Source: Desulfobacterium sp.
Lineage (GTDB): Bacteria; Desulfobacterota; Desulfobacteria; Desulfobacterales; Desulfobacteraceae
Direction of reading: 5' to 3'
DNA: 64,000 nucleotides
NCBI GenBank assembly: GCA_030145245.1
Contig: JAQYWC010000076.1
Location: 1 to 64,000, forward strand
Below are positions 33,214-44,263 of the stretch, one piece after another. The position numbers and the translations under genes are program-made. Position 1 is the stretch's first letter. Each line of letters starts with the position of its first letter. Below the pieces are notes generated by a model. That model was not told where the DNA came from. It saw nothing but the letters and a program-made list of their open reading frames with translations, and searched no databases.

Positions 33214-34458
33214 ATGTTTGACTTTTTGTTGAACCAGGAGCAGCTGAAGCTGAGGGACGAGGTAAGAGAGTTTGTCAAATCGATCCCGCGATCCATGATC
33301 CTTGCCATGGACAAGGACGAGATCCAGTTTCCCAAGGAGTTTCTCAGGGAGGCCGGGGCAAGGAACCTCATGGGGTGCCGCTATCCCAGGGAGTGGGGCG
33401 GACGGGGCATGGACTGGCAGACCACCTGCATGGTCATGGAGGAGGTGGGGGTTTTGGGTTATATCTTTGCCTGCACCTTTGGGGTGGGGGCCGAGCTTGT
33501 GTGCGACGCCATCATTCTCCACGGCACCGACCAGCAGAAGGAGCGCTATGTGAAACCCCTTCTGGCCGGTGAGATCTTTGCCGCCGAGTGCCTCACCGAG
33601 CCCAGGGGGGGATCGGACTTCTTCGGCACCACCACCACGGCGGAAGAGAGGGACGACCACTTTCTGATCAACGGCCAGAAGCGGTTCATCGTGGGGGGGG
33701 AAGGAGCCGACTATTTCCTTGTCTATGCCGTGACAGATCCGGATGCGCCTGCCCACAAGGGCATATCCTGCTTTATCGTGGACCGGTCCGAAGGGGTGAA
33801 AAGCGACTATCTGTACGGGCTCATGGGGTGCAGGGGCGGCGGAGCCAGCCGGCTTGTGTTCAAGGATGTCAAAGTTCCCAAGGAGAACCTGCTGGGAACC
33901 CTCAACCAGGGGGTTGCGATATTCAACACCATGATGATCCCGGAGCGGCTGGGCACGGCCGCCATGACCATTGGTGCCGCCCGTCCCGCCCTGGAGGTGG
34001 CCACCACCTACACGGCCAAACGAAAGGCCTTTGGCCGGCCCGTGGCTGATTTCCAGGGAGTCAGCTTCCAGGTGGCAGAGGCGGCCACCCTTTTGGACGG
34101 ATCAAGGGCAATGATCCAGGTCACGGCCCAGGCCGTAGATGCGGGCATCCATCCCAACCGAATCCGGCGGATGGTGTCCCAATCCAAAAAGTTTGTCACC
34201 GAGTCCTGCCAAAAAGCGGTCCACAACGCCATGCAGGTGATGGGGGGGATCGGCTACACCAACATCTATCCGGTGGAGAGAATCTTCAGGGACCTGCGGC
34301 TGGCCTCCATCTGGACCGGCACCAACGAGGTGATGTCCATGATCATCGCCAACGAATGGTACAAGGAGTGCCTGTCCATGAAAGAGAGTCGGCTGACACG
34401 GGACATGGAAGAGGATGCGGCCGAGGCCCATGCCATGGATGAAAAAATCTTTGAATGA
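33214..34458 (+). CDS. Acyl-CoA dehydrogenase
   Basis: This 414-residue FAD enzyme oxidises acyl-CoA to enoyl-CoA, passing electrons to ETF. The family blocks are present: AAECLTEPRGGSDF, FIVGGEGADYFLVYA, KAFGRPVADFQG and VMGGIGYTNIYPVERIFRD with RLASIWTGTNEV at the C-terminus. A C-terminal extension of about 30 residues (MKESRLTRDMEEDA) follows. It stands alone, between the repeat and a strong terminator. The chain-length preference cannot be read. Confidence 0.95.
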   Translation: MFDFLLNQEQLKLRDEVREFVKSIPRSMILAMDKDEIQFPKEFLREAGARNLMGCRYPREWGGRGMDWQTTCMVMEEVGVLGYIFACTFGVGAELVCDAIILHGTDQQKERYVKPLLAGEIFAAECLTEPRGGSDFFGTTTTAEERDDHFLINGQKRFIVGGEGADYFLVYAVTDPDAPAHKGISCFIVDRSEGVKSDYLYGLMGCRGGGASRLVFKDVKVPKENLLGTLNQGVAIFNTMMIPERLGTAAMTIGAARPALEVATTYTAKRKAFGRPVADFQGVSFQVAEAATLLDGSRAMIQVTAQAVDAGIHPNRIRRMVSQSKKFVTESCQKAVHNAMQVMGGIGYTNIYPVERIFRDLRLASIWTGTNEVMSMIIANEWYKECLSMKESRLTRDMEEDAAEAHAMDEKIFE

Positions 34459-34463
34459 AAATG

Positions 34464-34499
34464 CCACCCCAACCGGCACCCGCGTGCCGGTTGGGGTGG
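34464..34499. terminator. Bidirectional hairpin between the dehydrogenase and ribB
   Basis: A perfect 16-base stem (CCACCCCAACCGGCAC and its complement) with a four-base loop lies between two convergent genes. No long T run follows, but the stem is strong and well placed for both directions. Confidence 0.8.
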
Positions 34500-34533
34500 T
34501 CAGGGTCATATCGCCCGGTTCATCAGTCCCGGT

Positions 34534-35187
34534 CTAGGCGCTCTTGTCCATGGACTGGGAGCGGAACGCCGCAATATCCTCGATGGTGAGCACGGGAAAT
34601 TCGTGTTCATCGGCAAAGGCGATGATCTGGGGCAGCCGTGCCATGGTGCCGTCGGGGTTGGTCAACTCGCAGAGCACCCCGGCGGATGAGAACCCGGCAA
34701 GTGTCATCAGGTCCACGGTCCCCTCTGTGTGGCCCCTGCGCTCAAGCACCCCGTCCCGGGCGGCCCGCAAGGGAAACACATGGCCCGGGGAGTGGATCAT
34801 TTCCGGCCCTGCATCCTTGGCTGCGGCGCACCTGATGGTGGTGACCCGGTCCTGGGCTGAAACCCCGGTGGTCACCCCCTGGGCCGCCTCAATGGAGACG
34901 GTGAATGCGGTCTGGTAGGCCGAGGTGTTGTCGCTTACCATCTGGGGCAGTCCCAGCTGTTCGATCCTGTCATGGGTCAGGCAGAGGCAGACGATGCCGC
35001 TGCACTCCCGGATCAGCATGGCCATCTGCGCCTGGGTGATGGTCTCGGCAGGGAAGATAAGATCCCCCTCGTTTTCACGGTCCTCGTCATCCACGAGAAG
35101 CACGCCTTTGCCAGCGGTAAGGGCGGCAAGTGCACGCTCCACCCGTTCAATTGAATTGCCAAACTTGGAAATGGAAACTTGATGCAT
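34534..35187 (-). CDS. ribB: 3,4-dihydroxy-2-butanone-4-phosphate synthase
   Basis: This enzyme converts ribulose 5-phosphate to the four-carbon riboflavin precursor. It is a stand-alone 217-residue RibB without a fused RibA domain. Motifs include [51 protein letters not shown] and [16 protein letters not shown]. It is controlled by an FMN riboswitch in a leader of about 310 bases. The ATG at 35187 has AGGGAG upstream. Confidence 0.97.
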   Translation of the reverse strand: MHQVSISKFGNSIERVERALAALTAGKGVLLVDDEDRENEGDLIFPAETITQAQMAMLIRECSGIVCLCLTHDRIEQLGLPQMVSDNTSAYQTAFTVSIEAAQGVTTGVSAQDRVTTIRCAAAKDAGPEMIHSPGHVFPLRAARDGVLERRGHTEGTVDLMTLAGFSSAGVLCELTNPDGTMARLPQIIAFADEHEFPVLTIEDIAAFRSQSMDKSA

Positions 35188-35356
35188 GGAAAACTCCCTT
35201 TTTATTATAAAACATTACCATAATATCAGGGGAGATGATGGGGGTGGGACTGCACGCCAGCACCCGGAGAATACAGGAACGGGAATGACCCGCAAAACAT
35301 CCTGTACCGGCACAAGGTCGCAGCAGCTCCCAACAAGGAAATGCAAACAGCCTGTT

Positions 35357-35494
<138 letters not shown>

Positions 35495-35508
35495 AATTCA
35501 CGAAGATG

Positions 35509-35536
35509 ACTATAGTCAATTTAAAAATTATGTCAA
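35509..35536 (-). promoter_or_regulatory. Sigma-70 promoter of the ribB leader
   Basis: On the minus strand TTGACA (35536-35531) is separated by 16 bases from TATAGT (35514-35509). The predicted start is near 35502, immediately before the FMN aptamer. Confidence 0.8.
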
Positions 35537-35747
35537 TATGAAAATATAGACATACCGCCAAGGTCCCATGGTATTACCCTATTATCCCGGCCGTTTCGCA
35601 GTTTAACCTTCCGTTTAAAAAAGAAAACAACCATTGGATTCTAAGGGAAGAATATGCTACCGTCTTCCGCGATTGTACTTGAAAAAACAAATTGGTTTTG
35701 CATCGTGAAATTTTAGACTTGTTAATGACCTTGGCATGGGGGCAGTT

Positions 35748-37235
35748 ATGAAAGAGAGCGAGAAAGAATCCATTGTTGAATACTCACGTGACGACCTGAA
35801 CTCATTCATAGAAGGAGCCACCCTGCTTGCCACCGGCGGCGGCGGACCCATCGAAGTGGCAAAGACCCTGCTTGACCAGAGTGGCGTCACCTCCGTCAAA
35901 ACCCTCCCATCCCGGTCCGTACCCGATGGGATGAAGATCGCCATGACCGGCCAGGTGTTTGCCCCCTCCGACATATGGAGCAACCTGGATTTCACATCCG
36001 CCCTGAACTCCTACACCTCCCTTGTCCCCGAAGGCGGCGTCCGGGGGGTGCTTCCCATCGAAGTCGGGGCGGTCAACGGCATTGTGCCGGCCATCATCGC
36101 CGGGATGACAGGCGCATATCTCATCGCAGACGCCCAGATAGACCGGTCCATGTCCCAGATGGACATGGGCCTGTTTCAGATGAACGTCGGCTTTAACAAC
36201 CTCCATATGGTCACCAAGGATGGAGAGGTGGCCGCAGAGATCAGCTACCCCGGGCAGGAAACCGATGCCATGGTGCTTGAAAAGGATATCCTCGACACAA
36301 TGGACGCCCATGCGGGATTCCAGGGTGTGGGTGGGTTTGCCAGCTATTCCATGAGCGGAACAGATCTGAGGGATCACTTTGACAGGGGCTTGTTGATCGG
36401 TGACACCTTTGAGTATGCAAAGAGGCTGGGCACCAGCATGGATGCCCCTGATTTTGAACCCCGGATCCTCGATACCATCCAAAGGCACATCGGCCCGGAC
36501 TACAGCCCCTATCGCCTCTTCAGGGGATACCTGGTCCAGGCGCAGCAGCAGGCCCATGCCCAGGATTACGGCTGCGTCGACTTTATCACCTCAGATCCCA
36601 CAAGCTGCACCGGTGCAAGGATCTACTACTCCAACGAAAACATGATCGCCTACCGCCTCCTGTGGGTGCTTGTCCGGGGCGTACCGACCCCCATGGAGCT
36701 CAACCCCATGGCCATCGGGCCCGATGCCGTTTGCTATCTGCTCATGGAGGGAGAGACCCAGAACTTCAGAAAAGGCCACTCCTTTTCCAATGAAGCCTAT
36801 GACCAGGCCCATGGTGCCCCCGATTTTTTCAGGACCCATGAGATCGAACTGATCGGAATTCCCGAACCCAGGCTGAGAACGCGGCCCATCATCGATACCT
36901 TTGCACGGGAGATCGCAACAACCAAGCAGGCTTTTGGGCGCCCCTATACCGGCAATTACATCCCCATGGAACAGCTCAACACCCTCACGCCCATAATCGA
37001 TATGCCACGGGCTGAGGGCGACATGGGCGGGCACTCCCACATCACCATGACGGCGGGCGTTGCCAATGCTGAGATCCGCTATACATTGGATGGCTCAGAG
37101 CCGGACCAGGACTCCAGGCGCTATGCTGAACCCATCCCCTGCTCAGCCCTCTCAGGCCGTGGAATCAGGGCGAACCTCTTCCACAACGACGGAAGGCCCG
37201 GCCTGCCACTGACCGTCAGGTTTCCCGAGCTTTAA
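35748..37235 (+). CDS. DUF917-family protein with chitobiase-like C-terminal domain
   Basis: The protein has about 495 residues; residues 1-370 match the DUF917/S-methyl-thiohydantoin desulfurase group, seen in [30 protein letters not shown] and [15 protein letters not shown]. Family members often accompany hydantoinase or oxoprolinase genes, which are absent here. The last 80 residues ([19 protein letters not shown]) match the CHB_HEX_C type beta-sandwich found in glycoside hydrolases. No signal peptide is apparent. The ATG at 35748 (with GGGGGC upstream) is preferred over 35736. Only 11 bases separate it from the propeller sensor kinase, suggesting an operon. The substrate is unknown. Confidence 0.75.
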   Translation: MKESEKESIVEYSRDDLNSFIEGATLLATGGGGPIEVAKTLLDQSGVTSVKTLPSRSVPDGMKIAMTGQVFAPSDIWSNLDFTSALNSYTSLVPEGGVRGVLPIEVGAVNGIVPAIIAGMTGAYLIADAQIDRSMSQMDMGLFQMNVGFNNLHMVTKDGEVAAEISYPGQETDAMVLEKDILDTMDAHAGFQGVGGFASYSMSGTDLRDHFDRGLLIGDTFEYAKRLGTSMDAPDFEPRILDTIQRHIGPDYSPYRLFRGYLVQAQQQAHAQDYGCVDFITSDPTSCTGARIYYSNENMIAYRLLWVLVRGVPTPMELNPMAIGPDAVCYLLMEGETQNFRKGHSFSNEAYDQAHGAPDFFRTHEIELIGIPEPRLRTRPIIDTFAREIATTKQAFGRPYTGNYIPMEQLNTLTPIIDMPRAEGDMGGHSHITMTAGVANAEIRYTLDGSEPDQDSRRYAEPIPCSALSGRGIRANLFHNDGRPGLPLTVRFPEL

Positions 37236-37246
37236 CCGGTACCACA

Positions 37247-40200
37247 GTGGCATACCGGGTCAAACATATCCTCTCCTGTGGGCTTCTGCTGGCCATCCTC
37301 TGTGCAGAGGTCCATGGCAGGGAGAAGGCGCTCAAGTTTCAGCACCCATTTACCACAGGTGCGTACAACAACAGCATCATCCAGGACAGGGACGGTTTCC
37401 TCTGGGTGGGCTGTACCAACGGCATCCTGCGGTATGACGGCTATGGGACAAAGGCTTACAAGGCAGGACAGGGCTCCATTTCATCGGCCTATGCCCCGGG
37501 TATATTTGAGGACGATGAAGGCCTTTTCTGGATCGGCACCATGGGAGGCGGCCTCAACCTGTTTGACAAGAACACCGGCTCATTTACCTGTTACAGAAAT
37601 GACCCGGACAATCCCAACAGCCTCAACAGCGATCAATTCAACTGGGCGCCCAGAACCATCACCCAGGACCGGGAGGGGTTGATCTGGATGGGAACCCTGG
37701 CCGGGATCAACAGCTTTGACAAGGGGACCTCTCTCTTTTCCGGGTACCGCCACGATCCTGACGATCCGGCCTCCCTGGGCCATGACTCCGTTTGGACCCT
37801 CATGGTGGACCGCCAGGGCCTTATCTGGATCGGCACCGATGCAGGTCTTGACTGTTTTGACAAGCAGACAGGGGAATTCACCCACTTTGTCCACGATCCC
37901 GGCAATCCCGACAGCCTGGGCCAAGGCATTGTCTACGCCATTATTGAGGACAGGGAGGGCACCCTGTGGATCGGAACCGGCAAGGGGGGACTCAACCGGC
38001 TGGACAGGACCACGGGCCGGTTTACCCATTACCGCCACGACCCGGGAGACCCCGAGAGCCTTGCCCATGACGAGGTCTACTCCATCACCGAGGACCGTGA
38101 AGGCAACCTGTGGCTCGGCCGCTCCTATTCCGTGGGTGTGGGCCTTGAGAAATTCGACAAAACCAGCGGAAGGTTTACCCGCTACACCCACGATCCCAAT
38201 GATCCGGACTCCATCAGCGGCAACATCATCATGGGCTGCTGCGTTGACCGGGCAGGCATCCTGTGGATCGTTGAGAACACAGGCGCCATCAACAAGTATG
38301 ACCCGAACATGAAACCGTTTGAGCTCTATCAGCACCATCCGGATGTTGCGGGCAGCCTCAGCTCCAATGTTGTTCCCTTTATCACAGAGGACAACCAGGG
38401 CACCATCTGGCTCGGCACCCAGCTGGGCGGACTCAACCGGTTTGACCGGAAGACCGGCCGGTTCACGGTGTTTCAACAGGATCCGGCCAATCCCATGGGC
38501 ATCTCAGACAACTATGTTTTCTCCATCATGGAGGACAGCGCCAACAACCTGTGGGTCTCCATGAACAACGGCATCCACGGTATCTTTGACCCGGACACGG
38601 GCCGCTTCACCGAGCAGTACAAAAATCCGGTGGCCCCGGTGGCGGCAAGGGACATGATGGAGGACCGCCTGGATCCCAATCTTTTCTGGTTTGGCACCGA
38701 GACCCACGGTTTGTTCCAGTTCAACAAAAAAAACAGGCAATTTAAACAGTACAAAAACGATCCCGGGGATCCCGACTCCATCAGCATCAACAACATCATC
38801 AGTCTCTTCCAGGATGACGACGGGGTGCTCTGGGTCCCGACCCAGGGCGGCGGCCTTGACCGGTTGATCCGGGAAACAGACCGTTTCAGCCACCACCGGA
38901 TGGATCCCAACGATCCTGCCACCATCAACGGCAACACGGTCAATGACTGCCATGTTGACCGTGCCGGCAACTTCTGGGTCACCACCGGGGACGGGGGGCT
39001 GAACCGGTTTGACAAAAAGCAAGGAACCTTTAAGCGCTATTCCGAAGTCCACGGCTTCACCACCAGGACCCTACGGGCCATACTCGAAGACGAAAAGGGC
39101 AATCTCTGGTTGGGTTCCGATGTCGGCATCATTGAATTCAACATCGCAAAGGAGCAGGTGACACGGGTCTACACCCAGGCCGACGGGCTCCAGGGCGATG
39201 AGTTCAGCATCTATGCAACCAGTGCGTTTAAGACCCGGGGCGGAGAGATGTGGTTTGCCGGGTTGAACGGGGTCAACAGTTTTTTCCCCGAAAAGATCCA
39301 CACCAACGACTACATCCCCCCCATTGCATTGAGCGCCATCCGCCAGGGAGAAAAGGATCTCAACCCGGGCACCTCCCCCGAGCGGATCAACTCCATCCAT
39401 CTTCCCTGGCGAAAAAATTTCTTTGAATTTGAATTTGTCGCCCTCAGCTATACCCAGCCGGAAAACAACCGTTACGCCTATTTCCTCGACGGGTTTGAAA
39501 CCGAATGGAACTACACGGGAACGAGACGGTACGGCAATTACACCAACCTTCCCGGTGGCAAATACCTCCTGATACTGTCCGGGTCCAACAACGATGGAGT
39601 GTGGAACCCCGAGGGCCATGCCATCACCGTCCGGGTGGACGCCCCCCCCTGGAAGCGCTGGTGGGCCTGGCTTCTATACATGATCTCTACTGCAGCCCTC
39701 CTGACCTTTGTTGGCCTGTACAGCACCGCTGCCTTCAAAAAGAAGCTCATGGAGGAGAGACGACTTTCCCAACAGCTTCGCCAGATCGACTCAATGAGAA
39801 AAAAGCTCATGGAAAAACAGGTAACAGTGGAGCTTAAGCTGAGGCAAAGCCGGGCCACCCTTGAAAAAACAGTCAACGAGCGCACAAGGGAGTTGAAGAT
39901 CGCCAAGGAGAAAGCCGAGGCAGCCAACCGGGCAAAGAGCGAGTTCCTGGCAAACATGAGCCATGAGATACGCACCCCCCTGAACCTGATCATGGGATTT
40001 TCCGAAACCCTGGAAAAAGAGATCTCCAACAGCCGGCACAGGGATTACCTGGGCACCATCCGCGCAAGCGGCAGCTCACTTCTGACCCTGCTCAACGATA
40101 TTCTGGACATCTCCAGGGTGGAGGCGGGCAAACTGCCCATGGAGTACAAACCCTTTGACCTGGAAACCCTTTTGAACGAGATCCAACAGATCTTTGCAAA

Positions 40201-41044
40201 AAAGATAGAGCAAAAAGGATTGACGTTTATCCTTGAACTGGCCCCGGGGCTTCCCAAATACATCATCCTGGATGAAACACGGTTAAGGCAGGTGTTGCTC
40301 AACATTGTCGGCAATGCCATCAAGTTCACCGACCATGGCCATGTCCGGCTCTCCACCCGGTTCCTGGGCTCGCCCCAGGCGGGGGAAGCCGCTGAACTCG
40401 TGGTCACGGTGGAAGATACGGGCATGGGCATTGCCCAAAACCAGACCAAGGCCATATTCGGCGTATTCAACCAGCAGAAAGGCCAGGACCAGAGCCGATA
40501 CGGCGGCACCGGCCTGGGGCTCGCCATCACCAAACGGCTGGTGGAGATGATGAACGGTTCCATCTGCGTGGCATCCTCCCCTGGAAAGGGAGCCCTGTTT
40601 ACCGTCATCATCCGGGGGGTCAAGAGCGCCTCGGCCGCCAATTTCTTCAATGACCACGGCCTCCCCCCTGCCATGGCCAGCCCGGCCATCCCCCGGGTTC
40701 AGGCCGGCACCACGAACCCCCTGTCAGCGGAAGCGGTCCAACAGCTTTCCTGCCTTATCGCCATCCTGGAAGGGATCCGGAAAGGTACCTGGAAGGATCT
40801 GTGCGATGCCATGATCATCGACGACATCAAACACTTTGCCCTTACCATTGAGAAACTTGGCAAAGAGCATGACAATGAGATCCTCGGTCACTGGGGAGAG
40901 ATGCTCATGGAACAGGCCCAATCCTTTAACATTGAAGCCCTCTCTTCAACACTGAAAAGCTTTCCGGAGATCATCCAGGCCCTGTCAGGCCTGCTGCCGG
41001 AAGAAAAAACAAGGTGCATTAAACCCAATGGAGATCTGTCATGA
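37247..41044 (+). CDS. Double-propeller sensor histidine kinase
   Basis: This 1265-residue kinase resembles the sensor half of Bacteroides-type hybrid systems. A signal peptide is followed by about 14 propeller repeats (patterns such as [15 protein letters not shown] with [10 protein letters not shown]; residues about 35-690), which would form two seven-bladed propellers. A Y_Y_Y domain (about 715-790), a membrane helix (about 801-830), a coiled coil, HisKA with [11 protein letters not shown] (His about 906), HATPase with GTGLGLA, and a helical tail complete it. Such sensors bind oligosaccharides in known cases. No receiver or AraC domain is fused; the next gene supplies the receiver, overlapping as ATGA. 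The start is GTG at 37247. Confidence 0.92.
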   Translation: MAYRVKHILSCGLLLAILCAEVHGREKALKFQHPFTTGAYNNSIIQDRDGFLWVGCTNGILRYDGYGTKAYKAGQGSISSAYAPGIFEDDEGLFWIGTMGGGLNLFDKNTGSFTCYRNDPDNPNSLNSDQFNWAPRTITQDREGLIWMGTLAGINSFDKGTSLFSGYRHDPDDPASLGHDSVWTLMVDRQGLIWIGTDAGLDCFDKQTGEFTHFVHDPGNPDSLGQGIVYAIIEDREGTLWIGTGKGGLNRLDRTTGRFTHYRHDPGDPESLAHDEVYSITEDREGNLWLGRSYSVGVGLEKFDKTSGRFTRYTHDPNDPDSISGNIIMGCCVDRAGILWIVENTGAINKYDPNMKPFELYQHHPDVAGSLSSNVVPFITEDNQGTIWLGTQLGGLNRFDRKTGRFTVFQQDPANPMGISDNYVFSIMEDSANNLWVSMNNGIHGIFDPDTGRFTEQYKNPVAPVAARDMMEDRLDPNLFWFGTETHGLFQFNKKNRQFKQYKNDPGDPDSISINNIISLFQDDDGVLWVPTQGGGLDRLIRETDRFSHHRMDPNDPATINGNTVNDCHVDRAGNFWVTTGDGGLNRFDKKQGTFKRYSEVHGFTTRTLRAILEDEKGNLWLGSDVGIIEFNIAKEQVTRVYTQADGLQGDEFSIYATSAFKTRGGEMWFAGLNGVNSFFPEKIHTNDYIPPIALSAIRQGEKDLNPGTSPERINSIHLPWRKNFFEFEFVALSYTQPENNRYAYFLDGFETEWNYTGTRRYGNYTNLPGGKYLLILSGSNNDGVWNPEGHAITVRVDAPPWKRWWAWLLYMISTAALLTFVGLYSTAAFKKKLMEERRLSQQLRQIDSMRKKLMEKQVTVELKLRQSRATLEKTVNERTRELKIAKEKAEAANRAKSEFLANMSHEIRTPLNLIMGFSETLEKEISNSRHRDYLGTIRASGSSLLTLLNDILDISRVEAGKLPMEYKPFDLETLLNEIQQIFAKKIEQKGLTFILELAPGLPKYIILDETRLRQVLLNIVGNAIKFTDHGHVRLSTRFLGSPQAGEAAELVVTVEDTGMGIAQNQTKAIFGVFNQQKGQDQSRYGGTGLGLAITKRLVEMMNGSICVASSPGKGALFTVIIRGVKSASAANFFNDHGLPPAMASPAIPRVQAGTTNPLSAEAVQQLSCLIAILEGIRKGTWKDLCDAMIIDDIKHFALTIEKLGKEHDNEILGHWGEMLMEQAQSFNIEALSSTLKSFPEIIQALSGLLPEEKTRCIKPNGDLS

Positions 41045-41610
41045 ACAACGGAAAACCCCTTGTTCTGGCGGTTGACGACAACCCCCAGAACCTTCAGTTC
41101 CTCGGCAAACTGCTCTCTGAAAACGGCTATGAGGTGGGCGTTGCCCAGGATGGCATCCAGGCATTGACCTTTTTAAAAAAAAACCAGCCCGATCTGGTAC
41201 TTTTGGATATCATGATGCCCGGCATGGACGGGTATGGCGTGTGTGAAGAGATCAAAGCCAACCTGGGCACCCGGCACATTCCCGTGATTTTCCTCACGGC
41301 CAAAACCGAAACAGAGGATATTGTCAAAGGCTTTGAAGCCGGGGGGGTGGATTATGTACTCAAACCGTTCAATTCCGCGGAACTCCTGGCACGGGTACGC
41401 ACCCATGTGGAGATGAAGGTGTTGAGGGGAATGCTCCCCATCTGCTCACACTGCAAGCGAATCCGGAACGACAAAGGATTCTGGGAGCAGATCGAGGCCT
41501 ATATCGAGGCCCATTCACAAATTCTGTTCAGCCACAGCCTGTGCAAGGAATGCATGGGTGAACTCTACGGCGACAAGGAGTGGTACAGGAAGCGCCTCTC
41601 CAAAGAGTAA
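41041..41610 (+). CDS. Response regulator with CxxC/CxxC output domain
   Basis: The 189-residue protein has a receiver (residues 1-125, phosphoacceptor Asp56, Lys108 in LKPF) and a short C-terminal domain. The latter has [17 protein letters not shown] and HSLCKECM, giving Cys135, Cys138, Cys168 and Cys171, a likely metal site. No DNA-binding fold is apparent. It overlaps the kinase gene by four bases and so should be its partner. A second regulator at 55.9-56.6 kb has the same output domain. Confidence 0.88.
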   Translation: MNNGKPLVLAVDDNPQNLQFLGKLLSENGYEVGVAQDGIQALTFLKKNQPDLVLLDIMMPGMDGYGVCEEIKANLGTRHIPVIFLTAKTETEDIVKGFEAGGVDYVLKPFNSAELLARVRTHVEMKVLRGMLPICSHCKRIRNDKGFWEQIEAYIEAHSQILFSHSLCKECMGELYGDKEWYRKRLSKE

Positions 41611-41650
41611 AAATTCGGTTCACAAGGATGATGCAGGCCCCCATACGGGC

Positions 41651-41688
41651 AAGGCCCGGGAGATCCAGTGGGAGATCCCCCGGGGCTT
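41651..41688. terminator. Imperfect hairpin between convergent genes
   Basis: The arms AAGGCCCGGGAGATC and GATCCCCCGGGGCTT pair with few mismatches between the regulator and the convergent DUF4241 gene. There is no T run. Confidence 0.5.
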
Positions 41689-41717
41689 GATCCACAGAGG
41701 GTTGTTACGGCCTGGTT

Positions 41718-42695
41718 TTAGTCATCAATGATATCGAAATCCATGACCACGCTCACAAGTTTCCCTTCAGCATTATGTCCGCAATAGCAGGAATAGATTC
41801 CGTCGCCGAATCCGGTGGTAAACAGAACCATGTTTGCCGCCTTGTCCGGATAGGGTTGTATGACGCACCCTTCATCGGCAGGGTTATCACGCCCATGGAA
41901 CTGTTCGCCAAGATAGTCAACAGCGTAATCAAACCCTTCGTAGGCCTCTTCCATCTCTTGTTCATGGGCGTAAAAGACCGACCGGCTCTCCTGGTCCATG
42001 AAACAGGCCATGCCCGTATCCACCGGGAATGCAGACACGTTGGATGACGAACGCCTGGTGCCCGCAAGGTCAGCCGGGTGCCAGGAGACAACAGGGTCAT
42101 TTGAAATTTTCATCTCCCCATAGGCCACCAATTCGGACTCTTCCTCCAGATAGAGCAGGACCTGGTGGCTGCCGCAGGGAACGGACCGGCTCAGGACTGG
42201 TGCGTCATCCAGGTACATGGGGTCGCAAACAACCAGTTTCCCGGAGGAGACATGCACCTTTCCAATGGGCTGCACATGGCTGATCTCCGGCGATGAGGTT
42301 CCCTCTTTCATGATCCGGCCCATGGGCCCGGGAACAGATGCCCCCTCCCCCACCACAGAGCCGGTTTTCGTGACACGACAGGTGGTTTCCGGCAGACCGG
42401 GACCATTGGCGGTAACGGAAGCATCTTCCGACGTCGCCTCTCCCGTGGGGCCATCCATGGTAAAGGTTCCGGAATCAGGGTTTCGGGACGTTGTTTTTTC
42501 CTTTTTAAAAGAAGCCGTTACCCTGTTGACAAAGTCTCTGACTTTTCTGGCGTTGTCTTTGACAAACCTGCGCACCAGGGAATTTTCAGACGGATCTTCC
42601 TTAAGCATTTTCACAGCATTCAACCTTTCTTCAGTATGCAATTTGTTGATAAAGGGATAAAAATCGTGTTCTTTGGGCAGTTTGCCCTGCGCCAA
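41718..42695 (-). CDS. DUF4241-domain protein
   Basis: The last 180 residues (about 145-325) fit DUF4241: GKVHVSSGKLVVCDP, FPVDTGMACFMD and FTTGFGDGIYSCYCG ending in VVMDFDIID. The first 140 residues are low-complexity and rich in Thr, Gly and Pro, with no recognised fold. The start is uncertain: a TTG at 42695 has no ribosome site, and an ATG at 42608 or GTG at 42614 would trim about 28 residues. It is a lone gene between convergent and same-strand neighbours. Function is unknown; relatives occur near secreted polymorphic toxins in other genomes, but no toxin gene is seen here. Confidence 0.65.
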   Translation of the reverse strand: MAQGKLPKEHDFYPFINKLHTEERLNAVKMLKEDPSENSLVRRFVKDNARKVRDFVNRVTASFKKEKTTSRNPDSGTFTMDGPTGEATSEDASVTANGPGLPETTCRVTKTGSVVGEGASVPGPMGRIMKEGTSSPEISHVQPIGKVHVSSGKLVVCDPMYLDDAPVLSRSVPCGSHQVLLYLEEESELVAYGEMKISNDPVVSWHPADLAGTRRSSSNVSAFPVDTGMACFMDQESRSVFYAHEQEMEEAYEGFDYAVDYLGEQFHGRDNPADEGCVIQPYPDKAANMVLFTTGFGDGIYSCYCGHNAEGKLVSVVMDFDIIDD

Positions 42696-42751
42696 CTAAA
42701 AAATGGCCGACAGTATATCAAAAAAGGAACAAGGGCAAACAAAAAAAAGGG

Positions 42752-44017
42752 TTATGGACGATTGCGGCCGGTGAGTTCCCCTTTTTCAACCACAATCCGG
42801 CCGTCCACGATCACATGGGAAACATCGCTTCCCTTGGCCCCATGGACAAGGGTCACAAAGGGGTTGTACACAGGCACCAGGTGGGGTTTTTTAAGGTTCA
42901 CAAGGATGATGTCGGCCCGCTTGCCCCTGGCAAGGGAACCGATCTTTTGGTCAAGGCCCAGGGCCCTTGCGCCGCCCAGGGTGGCCAGGGTCACCACCTT
43001 TTTGGCCGCCATCACCCAGGGATCTGAACAGGCCACCGTATGAAGCTTGGAGACCATGTCCATCTCCTGGAAAAGATCCAGGTTGTTGTTGCTGGCGCTG
43101 CCGTCGGTGCCAAGACCCAGGCGGATCCCGGCTTCCAACATCCCGGGCACGGGCGCGATGCCCGAGGCAAGCTTCATGTTGCTCTCGGCACAATGGGCCA
43201 CCCCTGCCCCCCGCTTTTTAATAATGGCGATATCCGACCCATCCAACCAGACACAGTGGACAAGCAGGGTGGCGTCATCGATGATGCCAAGATCGTCCAG
43301 GTATCTGACCACCGAGCGGTCACCACAATCAGTGATATTGCCTGTTTCAGCTTTAGTCTCAGCCACATGGATCTGGAACAACACCCCAAGTTCCCTGGCC
43401 GCCTGCTTGGCCGCAACAAGGGTTGTGGCCGAGCAGGTGTAGGGGGAGTGGCAGAAGATCGACGGCATGATCCGTGGGGAGCGGCCGGCCCAGCGCCGGA
43501 CAAATGCAACGGCCGTGGCAACGTTCTTTTCCGGGTCCGGCACCCCAGGGGCCGGAAAATCGATGATGCCCTGGCCGGCCACGATGCGGATGCCCGTCTC
43601 AAGGGCAGCCCCGGCCACCTCGTCCCCATGGAAATAGCCGTCGCAGCAGCAGGTGGTGCCGGACAAAAGCAGCTCCTCACAGGAGTGGCGGGCCCATTTC
43701 CGAACCGATCCTGGGTTGATCTGTTCCGCCTCGGCAGGAAAGATATGCTCAAAGAGCCACACATCCAGGGGGAGATCGTCGGCAAGACCGCGGAACAGGG
43801 ACATGGGAAGGTGGGTGTGGCAGTTGACAAGGCCCGGCATCACCAGGCAATCAGCGGCATCAATGACCCTTGCCCGGGACGGAAGGGCAAGGGATCCGTT
43901 TGGGCCCAGGGTCTGGATTTCGCCGTTTTCAACCAAAAGCGACCCGTTTTCAATGACAGGCGAATCCGCCTCCATGGTAAGAATGGTGCCGTTCCGGATG
44001 AAAAGCTGATCTGTCAT
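42752..44017 (-). CDS. mtaD: MtaD-like amidohydrolase (adenosyl-compound deaminase)
   Basis: This 421-residue metal-dependent amidohydrolase of the TrzN/MtaD group has PGLVNCHTHLPMSLFRGLADD, HVAETKAE, HCVWLDG and LGTDGSASNN. Family members deaminate 5'-methylthioadenosine, S-adenosylhomocysteine or, in futalosine-type menaquinone synthesis, aminodeoxyfutalosine. UbiX and UbiA-family genes lie 3-5 kb away, which leaves the last role open. The ATG at 44017 has AGAGGATC upstream. A block of REP-like repeats lies just behind it. Confidence 0.88.
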   Translation of the reverse strand: MTDQLFIRNGTILTMEADSPVIENGSLLVENGEIQTLGPNGSLALPSRARVIDAADCLVMPGLVNCHTHLPMSLFRGLADDLPLDVWLFEHIFPAEAEQINPGSVRKWARHSCEELLLSGTTCCCDGYFHGDEVAGAALETGIRIVAGQGIIDFPAPGVPDPEKNVATAVAFVRRWAGRSPRIMPSIFCHSPYTCSATTLVAAKQAARELGVLFQIHVAETKAETGNITDCGDRSVVRYLDDLGIIDDATLLVHCVWLDGSDIAIIKKRGAGVAHCAESNMKLASGIAPVPGMLEAGIRLGLGTDGSASNNNLDLFQEMDMVSKLHTVACSDPWVMAAKKVVTLATLGGARALGLDQKIGSLARGKRADIILVNLKKPHLVPVYNPFVTLVHGAKGSDVSHVIVDGRIVVEKGELTGRNRP

Positions 44018-44131
44018 GATCCTCTCTCAATTGTTTTTTGGTATTGCCAAGGAAAGACAGAACCCGTATAACTCCTAGAAAACAGGGCTCGGATACTAGT
44101 CATATGGATATTTGCACCCGAATTGACACCA

Positions 44132-44213
44132 ACAATTGTGGACAGATCTCAAACCCCACAATGGGGACTGATTTCAAACCCAACAATTGGGGACAGATTT
44201 CAAATCTGTCCCC
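44132..44213 (+). repeat. REP-like tandem palindromic repeats
   Basis: Three degenerate units begin CAATTGTGGACAG, CAATGGGGACTG and CAATTGGGGACAG. The last forms a perfect 25-base palindrome (44189-44213), GGGGACAGATTT around a central C. The same palindrome is found at 53009-53039. Confidence 0.9.
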
Positions 44214-44263
44214 TAAGTTCAATTCAGATGCGAAAAGCGACAAACCTTCACGGGACGTTTGTT

